Part shown: positions 21,915-32,019 of the stretch, piece after piece
Layout of the letters: each line of letters starts with the position of its first letter
Position numbering within the stretch: the first letter of the stretch is position 1
DNA from: Achatina immaculata
Taxonomy: Eukaryota; Mollusca; Gastropoda; Stylommatophora; Achatinidae
Direction of reading: 5' to 3'
NCBI GenBank assembly: GCA_009760885.1
Contig: CM019701.1
Location: forward strand, 19,265,130-19,329,129
Length of the DNA stretch: 64,000 nucleotides
Notes under the pieces: generated by a model
The model's input: the letters and a program-made list of their open reading frames with translations, nothing else
Told to the model about the DNA's origin: nothing
Databases searched by the model: none
Position numbers and translations under genes: made by a program

Positions 21915-22365
21915 CCTTCTCTGTGATCTTTATTTGTTTTGTCACTTTTTAAAAACACCTGGCTCATTTTGGGTGGCTTTTGTCTGGATCATATTTCAGC
22001 TAAATCTGTCTCACATGGGTGATTTTGTCCTGGTTATATTCCAGTCCCAAGGAAAAAAAACATTTACCGAGTTCGTTTCTTTTCAATTAAATATATTTGG
22101 AGAACAGATTACAGAAACTGTATAGTGTAAAACGTACTCAGATAAAAGTTTACATAATATTCGTAGATTTTTTTAAAAAGAGTAAATATTCCTGCTTTTT
22201 AAGTGCTTAAAAATGGAAAAGGGGAAGAAATACAGAGACCATATAAAAATACTATTCTGACCAATTATTTATGGTTTATGTCCCCTGCGTACATGCAAGG
22301 TCCATGCGCCCACACGTCACCTCTTGCGTGCCAAACTTTCTCTGCTTGTCGTTCAGAAATGATGC
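21913..22365. other. No gene recognised
   Basis: Spacer between the AGT array and the TTTATTTGATT minisatellite; only short ORFs. Confidence 0.4.
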
Positions 22366-23135
22366 GGTTTATTTGGTTCTTTATTATCTTAGGGATTTAT
22401 TTGATTATTTGTTATCTTAGGAAGTTTATTTGGTTCTTTATTATCTTAGGGATTTATTTGATTATTTGTTACCTTAGGAAGTTTATTCGGTTCTTTATTA
22501 TCTTACGGGTTTATTTGGTTCTTTATTATCTCAGGGATTTATTTGACTATTATTTTAGAGATTTATTTGAATTTTTATTATTTTAATGATTTATTTGATT
22601 CTTTATTATCTCAGGGATTTGTTTATTCTTTAGTATTTTAGAGATTTATTTGATTCTTTATTATCTCAGGGATTTGTTTATTCTTTAGTATCTTAGAGAT
22701 TTATCTGATTCTTTACTATCTCAGGGATTTGTTTATTCTTTACTATCTTAGGGGTTTATTTGTTTCTTTATTATCTTAGGGATTTGTTTATTCTTTACTA
22801 TCTTAGGGGTTTATTTGTTTCTTTATTATCTTAGGGATTTATCTAATTCTTTATTATCTTAGGTGTTTATTTGATTGTTTATTATCTGTGGGATTTATTT
22901 AATTCTTTATTATTTTAGGGATTTATTTGATTCTTTATTATCTTAGGAGTTTATTTGATTCTTTATTATATTTGGGGTGTATTTTATTCTTTATTATCTT
23001 TGGGATTTATTTGATTCTTTATTATCTTACGGGTTTATTTGGTTCTTTATTATCTTTGGAATTTATTTGAATCTTTATTATCTTAGGGAGTTTATTTGGT
23101 TCTTTATTATCTTAAGGGTTTGTTTGATTCTTTGT
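22366..23135. repeat. ~28-bp minisatellite, core TTTATTTGATTCTTTATTAT
   Basis: About twenty-seven units, each ending in CTTAGGGA or CTCAGGGA, with variants TGTTTATTC and GGTTC. Confidence 0.93.
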
Positions 23136-23574
23136 TTACCTCACAGCATCTCGGGATGACGCACATTTCACAGCTCACCCATCATCTCTGACTACCGACT
23201 ATACATTTGAGAAACCAGAGAATATCAGCCAGCTTCACGTTCCTTTCTGATCTGTTAACTATTAGATTCTTGAGAACTATATACTGAATGATCATGCTTC
23301 TCAGTTCTATTGTTTCTGAGACTACATCATCATCCAGAAAGGATTTTCACCGTTAAACATTCTTATATGGTAATAAAATTCCCTCTTCTAAACCTGAAAC
23401 TTTTCCTCCATGGAAGAATTACTGTGAGGATTTTTTTAAAAATCTTTTAGATTCCAATAAAAAATGCTGTTATATTTAAGCTCAGTGTGTTTTAATATCT
23501 AAGTTATAGCATTTCATGTCTTGTCATTCGTGAGTATTTTATATTATTATTATTAGTATTATTATTAGTATTAC
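23136..23574. other. No gene recognised
   Basis: AT-rich spacer with a short ATT repeat at 23545-23575. Confidence 0.4.
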
Positions 23575-23850
23575 TCGCGCGGTTTACTAATCAGGTGGTA
23601 CCTGGTTCAGTCCTAGCAGTTAAGATTTCTTCTGGCACACAGCAAAAAAACCCCCGGGGTTTACCCAGCCTCTAAAAATAGGTACCAGAGAAACCAGGGA
23701 AGGTAATGTGGCCAGGCGTGATACTAACCACATCACACTTTCATGTGCCGAAGGTCATGGAAAATACGGGCCTAACAACCTATTCCCCAATATGTCTTAA
23801 TGGCTTGGAAACGGGACTTTTACCGTTCCCTTTATTATTATCACCACAAT
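23575..23850 (+). mobile_element. SINE S1, nearly full length
   Basis: Starts with a tRNA-like head (CGCGGTTTACTAATCAGGTG and B-box-like CTGGTTCAGTCC). The body then has GGGTTTACCCAGCCTC, AGGTACCAGAGAAACCAGG, ATGTGCCGAAGGTCATGG and AAAATACGGGCC. Best reference copy for the S1 body. Confidence 0.8.
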
Positions 23851-24399
23851 GTATTATGTCTATCCACCATTAGAACCTTTGCGTTAGTCTCGCAGTGATG
23901 GCGTGGAAACGATCCCGTCCAGCACTCGCCAGTTAAACTAGCTGTAAGAATGACTACTCACAGGAACTGACAGGAATGTTTGCCTACAGGTCGAGGCACT
24001 TTGGGTTCCACTGCGATCAAGGCTAACTGTTGCTGAGGGACAAAATATGATATCAAGCGCAACTCAGTTCTATAAAATATGGGACTCGGAGCGAGCCACA
24101 AAGCATGGAATAAAACTAGAACAAAGTACAAACGGTGTAAATATGACATACAGATCTATTGCTTCTTTTACAGCCATCTTAGAATTCCACTCCTACCATA
24201 ATCAAAAGTTCTGTATCTGTAATCTGTAATCAGAGACCGGCATCACCGCACTCCAGACACTCCCATATGTTCTCCATCCTCCGTTTCAACGCCCATGGAA
24301 GTGTGCGCCTGCTGGTGGAGCTAGTCACGCAATGGTTGTAGAAAAGCGCGCTAAACCACTTAGTTCAGGAAAACGCCCACTTCCCATCTCTTCCCATAA
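23851..24399. other. No gene recognised
   Basis: No domain, no tandem repeat. Confidence 0.4.
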
Positions 24400-24612
24400 T
24401 TCTATCATCATCCTGATGTGATTGCTGTCATTCAACCCGATATCGTCCTCCCCACGCAGCCCCATTCAAGGTGGCTTTTGCAATCTTCTCCTTGTCTATT
24501 TTTAAGGTGGCCTGAACTGATGCCGCGCCTGCCAGTTTGTCCGTTCTCTCGTTGCCTTTGGCTCCAGCATGACCTGGACAGTAGACCAGCGCAGGGCCCT
24601 CTTAACAGCTTT
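24400..24612 (-). mobile_element. LINE RNase H domain, C-terminal half
   Basis: The minus strand reads PALVYCPGHAGAKGNERTDK and LAGAASVQATLKIDKEKIAK, the last part of an RNase H domain as found in I/R1/Jockey-type LINEs. The N-terminal half is at 25285-25645 on the same strand. The two halves were split by the sequence in between. Confidence 0.82.
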
Positions 24613-24689
24613 GGGGGCCCCTGGGCAAAGTAATAATAAATAACAAAGTAAGCCGCCTGCGTCCACGCACGCACAGCAGATCCGCCATG

Positions 24690-24962
24690 TGCATTCATAT
24701 CTCGTACATAGATTTCCATGGCGTGGTTGGGCCCCATGCACTTGGTGCCCCTGGGTTGTGGATTAAGACGGTACTAGATCCACGTCGGGCTGGGGACTTC
24801 CAATGGCTGGCTTTCATCCACAACCTTCATGGGCTCAGTTTCCTGATACGCATTTCTCCTTCCACCTGCATTTGTTTTTTCCCTTGCTTCCGTTTCTGTA
24901 GCAGTCTGATAGTTTTTTTACCAGATAGGGTTGCTGGCCCTATGCTGAACCCTCCTTAGTCG
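24690..24962 (-). mobile_element. LINE 5' leader-like fragment
   Basis: On the minus strand, after GTAAAAGGCGACTAAGGAGG, a frame reads GFSIGPATLSGKKTIRLLQK and then a basic stretch rich in K, Q and R, ending SPARRGSSTVLIHNPGAPSA. This looks like the leader upstream of an RTE endonuclease. Identification is from pattern memory and is tentative. Confidence 0.5.
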
Positions 24963-25290
24963 CCTTTTACATCTTATTAGCAGAAATGCAGATGAAACCA
25001 CTGACAATAATTATTGAGGAAAGACGCTGGCGATGGTTGGGACATGTGCTCCGAATGACTGACAACTCACTACCAAAAATAGCACTAAGATGGACACCAC
25101 AGGGGAGCAGAAGTAAGGGTAGACCAAAAGAGACATGGATAAGAACACCAGAAAGGATGTTGAGCAATAGAGGGCTCACCTGGGCAAGAGCAGAAAAAAA
25201 GGTGAAGCACAGGCATTTGTGGAAAACCCTTGCGGAAGCCCCATGTGCCCTGGGCACTTAAGGTTCAGAGAGAGAGAGAGAGAGAGAAAG
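24963..25290 (+). mobile_element. LINE-D 3' end with (GA)n tail
   Basis: Frame 24986-25261 reads MQMKPLTIIIEERRWRWLGH, VLRMTDNSLPKIALRW, SKGRPKETWIRTPERMLSNR and the terminus APCALGT, then a GA repeat (25267-25288) as tail. It lies head to head with the leader fragment at 24690-24962, as twin-priming inversion would leave. Confidence 0.88.
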
Positions 25291-25645
25291 ATCCACGTCA
25301 GACTGGATAACCGAGAGCCGAGTAGACGCCGGACTCACTCCCTACGGAAGAAATGTCTCTCGATTCTCCCTGACATGTTTTTGGAATCTGCTACAATGAC
25401 TCAAATGAAAGTCGTCCTGCTTCATTAACTAGGAAAGTGTGTCTGATGGTGCCTGCACATTCATTCTCATGCTCAAAGTGGCGGTTGCGTAGGCTCCTTA
25501 TTTACCCCCCAACCGGTTTGCCGTTGCCGTAGACAACACAGCCCCATCCACTGTTTTAGGCCTCGTGCCACTGACCACCCGTCTGTGAAGATCACAGGGC
25601 CATGTGGCTTTGGAGTCATGCTGAATCAAGTATTCATCTCACCTA
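25285..25645 (-). mobile_element. LINE RNase H domain, N-terminal and middle part
   Basis: Minus strand, with frame changes: GPVIFTDG (first catalytic Asp), then a GWGFVVYGNGKPVGG-like block (position of the SGWGF motif), then DSKNMSGRIERHFFRRE and a LSSLTW block ending at 25290. The expected next word, CPGHAG, is found at 24610. Frameshifts show it is dead. Confidence 0.7.
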
Positions 25646-25654
25646 TGTTTCATG

Positions 25655-25920
25655 TGAGATTAAGTTCCCTACACACCATGAAATCAAAAGAGTAAGTTCC
25701 CTAGACATCATGAAATCAAAAGATTAAGTTCCTTACACACCAGGAAATCAAGAGAGTAAGTTCCCTACACACCATGAAATCAAGAGAGTAAGTTCCCTAC
25801 ACACCATGAAATCAAGAGAGTAAGTTCCCTACACACCATGAAATCAAGAGAGTAAGTTCCCTAAACACCATGAAATCAAGAGAGTAAGTTCCCTACACAC
25901 CATGAAATCAAGAGCTCCCC
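25655..25920. repeat. ~34-bp minisatellite, core ACACACCATGAAATCAAGAG
   Basis: About seven and a half units joined by AGTAAGTTCCCT. Confidence 0.92.
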
Positions 25921-25949
25921 CAAGTGTATTTACTTCTCTGTCTCCAGGT

Positions 25950-26063
25950 CGTCGGGCTTCACAGCTGCCAGACTGGACTTCTGTGCCAGAATATGGCGTG
26001 ACGAACGTGCACGAATGCTATGATCGCAAAGTCAGCGTCCGCGAAGACGAAAGCCACTTCTAA
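25950..26063 (+). pseudogene. Possible terminal exon of a further paralog
   Basis: A TTTACTTCTCTGTCTCCAG acceptor is followed, in the same phase 1 as the intact gene, by 37 codons (words RRASQLPDWTSVPEYG and HECYDRKVSVREDESHF) and a TAA stop. It has no clear homology to exon 4, so the call rests on the acceptor, phase and neighbourhood only. Confidence 0.25.
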
Positions 26064-26129
26064 AAAGAATTAGAAATTTTGTGTTAAATTATCGGAAATA
26101 ATTTGCTTTTGTTGTGGAAAATACAGTCA

Positions 26130-26590
26130 TCATCAGTCATCTGTACTTCCAATTGAGTATAAGGACATCAAAAAAGTTCCATAACCAGACCTGTCTCGAA
26201 CAAGTCGGGATATCTCAAATCATGTCTATCCCGCTTTCTTTAGTCCTTCTCGTATTGTTCGTCTCCATGTCCCCAGTGGCCTGCCCCTTTCTTTTCCTTT
26301 GAGGTTTCCAAGTCAAGGCGGTATAGGGGTGTCTTGTTCCTTCCTATGTTAACCAGCAATTTCCGTTTTCGCCTTTTGACCTCATTAGCAATGTTCTCAA
26401 TGCCTGTTCGTTTGGTTATTTCCTCGTTTGTCCCAGTATATTCTTAAAACTTTTCTGAGACATTTTCCTTCAAATTCTCTCATTCTACTTTCAGTTTTCT
26501 GATTGGAGAAACAGTCAGCATGGCCAAAATACATCCTAGTATGTGTTTCTTCATTATTAATTATTGACCCAATGCAGTGCTCAGTTTAAA
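26130..26590 (-). mobile_element. LINE-E 3' fragment
   Basis: Matches the copy at 30805-31360 along its length (shared words on +: ACATCAAAAAAGTTCC vs ACAAAGGTTCTCC, TCGTATTGTTCGTCTCCATG, GTTCGTTTGGTTATTTCC). Minus-strand coding is badly broken here. Confidence 0.7.
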
Positions 26591-26608
26591 TATATAATTT
26601 GTAGCAAA

Positions 26609-26716
26609 CGCCACCGATGACACGAACTGCTCAACGCTTCTCATTTCTGGACTTCGTAAATGCTCCGAGCTCAGTTTCATTAACATCCTGCTACTGCTTA
26701 CCGTCAGTGGGGGCAT
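26609..26716 (+). pseudogene. Decayed copy of the signal-peptide exon and its leader
   Basis: Shares the leader word CGCCACC-GATGACACGAACT with the intact gene and ends in GGGCAT followed by GTAAGT, like GAGCAT/GTAAGT at 10952. The hydrophobic coding run (NILLLLTVSGG) is in a different frame from the phase 1 donor, and the ATG homologous to 10898 is lost. An alternative ATG at 26617 stays open but encodes a poor signal peptide. Most likely a dead duplicate. Confidence 0.5.
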
Positions 26717-26959
26717 GTAAGTATATGCATAAATAATCATTCACGGGCTGATATTGGGGTGAGAGGATAGATATGTCTAATGTGCATGTCATAGGAAGGT
26801 GTATGTAAGACAAATGTGATTCTGAACTTAGTACATCAGTCGCTTTCGGCGGCCTAAGGCGGAGATCTCAAGAAACCATCAGACAGAAAGCTGTTAAAAC
26901 ATAGATGGGATACGGCGTTGGTGCCTGCAATTTGTCTAACTGCCTGCCCACTTGAAAGT

Positions 26960-27445
26960 GATGTAGCCAGTATCAGGCCAGTATCAAGCCAGTATCAAGC
27001 CAGTATCATGCCAGCATCACGCCAGTATCACGCCAGTATCAAGCCAGTATCAAGCCAGTATCAAGCCAGTATCGTGCCAGCATCACGCCAGTATCAAGCC
27101 AGTATCAAGCCAGTATCAAGCCAGTATCATGCCAGTATCATGCCAGCATCACGCCAGTATCATGCCAGTATCAAGCCAGTATCATGCCAGTATCATGCCA
27201 GCATCACGCCAGTATCATGCCAGTATCAAGCCAGTATCAAGCCAGTATCAAGCCAGTATCATGCCAGCATCACGCCAGTATCAAGCCAGTATCAAGCCAG
27301 TATCAAGCCAGCATCACGCCAGTATCAAGCCAGTATCAAGCCAGTATCATGCCAGCATCAAGCCAGTATCAAGCCAGTATCAAGCCAGTATCAAGCCAGC
27401 ATCACGCCAGTATCACGCCAGTATCAAACCAGTATCATGTCTAGT
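26960..27445. repeat. 11-bp minisatellite, unit CCAGTATCAAG
   Basis: About forty-three units with CCAGCATCACG and CCAGTATCATG variants. Because 11 is not a multiple of 3, all three plus frames cycle through the same peptide (ASIKPVSSQYQ) and stay open. Confidence 0.95.
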
Positions 27446-27699
27446 TTAACACATGGTTTGACTGAAAATCGAACCACTAACTTTCGCTGTGAGAGAAAGG
27501 AGTACTAGCTACTAACAACTGAAAATGGCTGAACTGAATTCGTCGAAAAACATTCATCAGTTATGGGATTGTGAAGTAGCAGGAAGATTCTGAGATGTAA
27601 AATAAATCAAAGTAAGGCTTACAGGTCAGTCACATGGTGCGGGTGCCTTGTCGTGACGTGACAGGTCGCGTACTCTGACCACCCCCAGAGCCGTTAAGA

Positions 27700-27745
27700 C
27701 AGAAGAAGGAGGAGAAAAAGAAGAAGAAGAAGACGAAGAAGGTTT
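27700..27745. repeat. GAA-rich microsatellite
   Basis: Short GAA/GAC tract. Confidence 0.85.
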
Positions 27746-27869
27746 AAAGGTAATATATCGGAGCGGATTACATCACTGTATAAGGCAGCAATGAAAAGTA
27801 CAGCAAGTATGAACATAAATAAAGTATTATAATGTTAGAACAACAAACGGAAAAGCGCATGTAACAGTT

Positions 27870-28165
27870 TTTATCAGGCAGGTTTTTACAGGGAGTTTGC
27901 TAGACTCACAGAGGTAGTTCCATTAGTCTCTCTTGGCGAAGGTCACGCTTGGTGTGTTCGAATCCGGCCTGAAGCATACCAGTCACCCAGCTGTAGAAAT
28001 GGGTACCCGACTTCTTCTGGAGTTGGGGAAGGTAAAGCGGCAGGCATGATACTGACCATATCACCCTCTAGTGTGCTGACAGGTCAAGGAAAATATGGGC
28101 ACTAACACCATATCCCTATGTGATTCTAAGGCATGACAGGGTTACCTTAACCTTTACAGAGACAG
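27870..28165 (+). mobile_element. SINE S1
   Basis: Head B-box GTGTTCGAATCCGGCC near 27955, then body words AATGGGTACCCGAC, GGCATGATACTGACCA, TGTGCTGACAGGTCAAGG and AAAATATGGGC. Confidence 0.78.
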
Positions 28166-28320
28166 TGGGATATATCTTAAAAGAAATTATCCAATTTTTT
28201 TTTTAATAAGACGACAGAATTTTTAAGATCTGAACTGGAAAAGTCAGTTTATATTTAAAAGATACCTACCTCCAAATTCTGTGATATCTCCCTCCAAGGA
28301 CTATCCTGAAATATAAGAAG

Positions 28321-28513
28321 CAGCTAATCAGCGCCAGTCACCTGTAACGCAGAGTTGTGGCAACACCTGAAGCAATAGAGATCAAGTCAGTCACTGTGTA
28401 ACAGGAACACACCATTGTCCCTTGTATTCAGGGCGTACCTTTTGGTTGCAGAGACAAAGATGTGTTTGTCAACCATGGCTGTTGGGCTAGTTTTAATATC
28501 TGCTATGAAATGA
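28321..28513 (+). pseudogene. Decayed DUF3011-like domain exon
   Basis: The frame ending at the phase 1 donor (A/GTAAGT after 28513) reads VPCIQGVPFGCRDKDVFVNH and GCWASFNICYEM, clearly homologous to exons 2 and 3 of the intact gene. In-frame TAA codons at 28345 and 28399 break it, and no acceptor is obvious. With the decayed exon at 26609 it outlines a second gene copy in the same orientation. Confidence 0.72.
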
Positions 28514-28551
28514 GTAAGTTCTGATGTTGCAAAAAAAAATTGTTTCTGGGA

Positions 28552-28815
28552 CTGTTCAGTACATCATGTTCAGTACATCATGATCAGTACATCATGATCA
28601 GTACATCATGTTCAGTACATCATGATCAGTACATCATGTTCAGTACATCATGATCAATACATCATGTTCAGTACATCATGTTAGTACATCATGTTCAGTA
28701 CATCATGTTAGTACATCATGTTCAGTACATCATGTTCAGTACATCATGATCAGTACATCATGTTCAGTACATCATGCTGAGTACATCATGTTCAGTACAT
28801 CATGATTCAGTACAA
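28552..28815. repeat. 14-bp minisatellite, unit TACATCATGTTCAG
   Basis: About seventeen to eighteen units alternating GTTCAG and GATCAG. It begins about 40 bases after the pseudo-exon donor. Confidence 0.93.
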
Positions 28816-28974
28816 CAGTATGATTAATTAGAGCTTTTAAAGAAGTAAACCCGACAGACAAGGATTTGTTCCAGCTTTAGTTTTTGTTGTTTGTACCGGT
28901 AGTACCACCCAAACGAATCAACTACAGGTTTCTCAACAAGCTCCACCAACTTGGATAACCTGATGATCTTTAAA

Positions 28975-28976
28975 AT

Positions 28977-29008
<32 letters not shown>

Positions 29009-29510
29009 CATCTTGTGCCGTGCCGACTGGCGTTGACTACTAATGCTTCTCCACAGTATCCGATCTCTCAAGCTGACCATTAGCTCAGTTGGTGACCTCC
29101 TCCGACACCATCCCGTCAGACCGTCCAGTATCATTTCTTTCGGTCTTCCCCTGGATCTTCTTCCCTCTGTGTTTCCTGTTCTTACAATATTTTCAATGCC
29201 TCCCTCTTCTCATTTGCATGTCCCACGAAAGCCTCTCTCGAATTTTTGTTTTCCTCTGTGTCTTCTCAAACATTCTTCAGTAGTTATCTCCGCTGTCCCG
29301 GGAACTTGCAACATTCTTCAGGAGTTATCTCCGCTGTCCCGGGAACTTGCAACATTCTTCAGGAGTTATCTCCGCTGTCCCGGGAACTTGCAACATTCTT
29401 CAGGAGTTATCTCCGCTGTCCAGGGAACTTGCAACATTCTTCAGTAGCTATCGTTGGTGTCCAAGGAACTTGCAACATTCTTCTAATAAACCACATTTGA
29501 AAACATCACT
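28975..29510 (-). mobile_element. LINE-C 3' end with internal tandem expansion
   Basis: Matches 19880-20250 in the same orientation, starting with the ATC tail (28978-29012) and TTGTGCCGTGCCGACTGGCG. The segment AACATTCTTCTAATAAACCA occurs at both ends of the comparison. Inside it, 29275-29490 is amplified. Confidence 0.88.
29275..29490. repeat. 41-bp minisatellite born inside LINE-C
   Basis: About five units with the core GGGAACTTGCAACATTCTTC and the linker AGGAGTTATCTCCGCTGTCC. In the intact LINE-C at about 20215-20235 the homologous segment (GGGAATTCGCAACATTCTTC) is present once. Confidence 0.9.
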
Positions 29511-29779
29511 GGACTGAAAGACAGCCGTTATCTGACGTGTGTTTCACAGCGAAGAAGTATTTTGTTCATTGGCGTGTAGTAAAGTAGCGAATGAAGACGC
29601 TACAACGGCATCAGGTGCAGAACTTGAGCGTACAGCAGCAACGGCTATAGATACACTCCGACAGTAACCAGCTTCTACAAGTCCGCCACCGTGATACCAA
29701 GTACATTATACTCCCAACACTTCCTTGGATGACTCAAGCGATATTTAAAGGTGAACACGGTTATAAGGGGTGAAGACGC

Positions 29780-30110
29780 TTGTCCGATGACGCAATCAGC
29801 GATCCAGAGCTGATACGCCAGCCTGAGGGTTAAAGGACCATAGCTGACCAAGACCCTGTCCCACCTCTCCGTGGTACCCCCAGTAACAGGCCTATCCTGG
29901 CTAAAGGGGCAGAGATCACTATAGTCCCCATGGTGGTGGAGTCTGCTAAAGAAATATTGCACACCCCTTGCTTTTTAGCTGCACTCCGGGACTGAAAAAG
30001 TAGCTGCCATAACCCGCTCCCACGCCGATACGATTCTGTGCCTCAACATCTCTACAGCATCGGCTGCAAAGAACACCAGGTCACAGTTACAGGGAGATCG
30101 TACAAGTACA
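29780..30110 (-). mobile_element. Dispersed repeat S2
   Basis: Matches 7500-7775, here with a single copy of the segment that forms the 33-bp array there (AGCTGATACGCCAGCCTGAG). Confidence 0.8.
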
Positions 30111-30207
30111 AGATTATGGTACATTTCTGAGTGATATTAACGATGATAACACATAGCAGCTAAAATTACTGGAGGAACCGACACGAATACAAGAACACTG
30201 CCAGCGA

Positions 30208-30353
30208 AAAACATAGGCCAGTGGTGCAGCCGTAAGAAGATGAAACATAGGCCAGTGGTGCAGCCGTAAGAAGATGAAACATAGGCCAGTGGTGCAGCCG
30301 TAAGAAGATGAAACATAGGCCAGTGGTGCAGCCGTAAGAAGATGAAACATAGG
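30208..30353. repeat. 34-bp minisatellite, core CATAGGCCAGTGGTGCAGCC
   Basis: Slightly over four near-identical units joined by GTAAGAAGATGAAA. Confidence 0.95.
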
Positions 30354-30429
30354 GATGTTCTCTTTACTCTCATCAGTTGTAAGTTACATCAATTTCTGAC
30401 TCGGTCAGGGCACCACGGCCCGAGTCTTT

Positions 30430-30832
30430 CCTCCTGAAATAATTGTTATGCTCCAGAAGAATAAATTTTCTATTTCGGTAGAAAAAAAAACTAGAAGGAA
30501 GTTACTTTAAAAATATGGGTTAGGTTAGAAATATGCTACTTTTCATTTTATTTAGATAAAAAGTAAAGTTAAAATCGCCGTTTCTATGCCGTCAAGGCAT
30601 ATTGGGGATACAGTGTTAGGCCCGTATTTTCCATGACCTTCGGCACATGAAAGTGTGATGTGGTCAGTATCACGCCTGGCCACTTTACCTTCCCAGATTT
30701 CTCTGGTACCCATTTTTAGAGGCTGGGTGGACACCGGGGACCTTTTTTTTTTTTAATGTGTTCCAATTTACTTAGACTTTACTTAAATATCGCTAAAAGC
30801 ATTAATTCGCACAGATGAGCACGATGTACCAA
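30430..30832 (+). mobile_element. MITE copy split by a SINE
   Basis: 30430-30560 and 30765-30832 match left and right parts of the MITE at 51995-52236 (GGTTAGAAATATGCTACTTT..., then CGCACAGATGAGCACGATGT near the right). The SINE S1 copy at 30565-30755 sits between, flanked by TTTATTTAGA and TTTACTTAGA. Confidence 0.55.
30565..30755 (-). mobile_element. SINE S1, body
   Basis: As read on +: GGCATATTGGGGATACAGTG, CATGACCTTCGGCACATG, TCTCTGGTACCCATTTTT. Head not preserved. Confidence 0.78.
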
Positions 30833-31360
30833 TACAGTATTGATATCTGTACCTCCCAATGGAACATAAGGCATCAACAAAGGTTCTCCAGAGAATCCTG
30901 TTTGGAGCAAGTTGAGATACCTCAGACCATGTCTTTCTCGCTTCCTTTAGTTCTTCCTGTAATGTCCGTCTCCATGTTCCTGAGTTCTTGCCCCTCTTTC
31001 TTTCTCCTTTAGACGTCCAGGTCAAGACCATATAGCGGTGTCTTGACTATTTTTTTCCATTCGTAGTATGTGACCCAGCCATTTCCATCTTCGTCTTTTG
31101 ATCTCTTTAGTAATGAATGAATAATGCCTGTTCGTTTGGTTATTTCCTCGTTTGTCACGTGTTCTTCTCAGTGTACTCTTAGAATTTTCCTCAGCCATCT
31201 TCCTTCAAATTCTCTCTGTCTATTTTATATTATCTAACTGGTTCTCCAGGTTTCGGCTGCATATAATATAATGGATAGAACAATGGATTTATAGATTATG
31301 CTCTTGACGTTTCCATGGAGAATGAGGGGTTTCCCCATGTTTTCTACTTGTTAATGGCCT
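30805..31360 (-). mobile_element. LINE-E 3' part
   Basis: Minus strand 31031-30783 reads MVLTWTSKGERKRGKNSGTW, RRTLQEELKEARKTWSEVSQ and LAPNRILWRTFVDALCSIG, a typical RTE-type C-terminus. The part above 31031 is the homologous upstream region with frameshifts. Confidence 0.82.
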
Positions 31361-31399
31361 GAGACACCTGTCCACATTTAAAAAAAAATTATTAGTCAT

Positions 31400-31775
31400 C
31401 ATGCTAACAGCTTCTGCTCGCCACCATTACCTGCTAACAGCTTCTACTCGCCACCATTACCTGCTAACAGCTTCTGCTCGCCACCATTACCTGCTAACAG
31501 CTTCTGCTCGCCACCATTACCTGCTAACAGCTTTTGCTCGCGACAATTACCTGCTAAGAGATTCTGCTCGCGACAATTACCTGCTAAGAGATTCTGCTCG
31601 CGACCATTACCTCCTAAGAGATTCTGCTCGCGACCATTACCTCCTAAGAGATTCTGCTCGCGACCATTACCTCCTAAGAGATTCTGCTCTCGACCATTGC
31701 CTGCTAAGAGATTCTCCTCGCGACCATTGTCTGCTAAGAGATTCTGCTCGCGACCATTGCCTGCTAAGAACTGCT
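31400..31775. repeat. 30-bp minisatellite with two sub-types
   Basis: About thirteen units. Early units read GCTAACAGCTTCTGCTCGCC, later ones GCTAAGAGATTCTGCTCGCG, joined by ACCATTACCT. The period is a multiple of three, so a 138-codon ORF stays open. Confidence 0.95.
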
Positions 31776-31844
31776 CGAGACATTAGGTACAAAACTATCT
31801 TCTATAATTCCCCGTAGATTCTCTTTGCTTTCAGCACAAGCGAT

Positions 31845-32015
31845 GTACTCTCTCGCGGAGCCACGAATCTACTCTGGTACCCATTTTACGAGGCTGGGTC
31901 GACCTCGGGGCCGTATTGGTCGGAAAAAAAATCCCGCTCAGCTGGGGATTCGAACCCTCGACCATTTGGTTGCTAGACGAGTGCTCTAACCACTACCTTA
32001 GCCGGCCCCTTGGCG
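31845..32015 (-). mobile_element. SINE S1 with intact tRNA-like head
   Basis: Minus strand: GGTAGTGGTTAGAGCACTCG (A-box region) and GGGTTCGAATCCCC (perfect B-box), then the S1 body GGTCGACCCAGCCTCG and GGGTACCAGAGTAGA. This best shows the tRNA origin of S1. Confidence 0.85.
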
Positions 32016-32019
32016 ACAC

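Noticed and set aside
26918..27508. 196-codon ORF with a QYQASIKPVSS repeat
   Set aside because: An 11-base tandem repeat without stops is open in all three frames; no start context, splice sites or domain support a protein.
31401..31817. 138-codon ORF with a 10-residue repeat (RHHYLLTASA)
   Set aside because: The 30-base minisatellite keeps frame by its period; flanks are not coding.
31925..32015. tRNA gene
   Set aside because: A and B boxes are good, but the acceptor stem is not closed and the sequence runs into a repeated SINE body.
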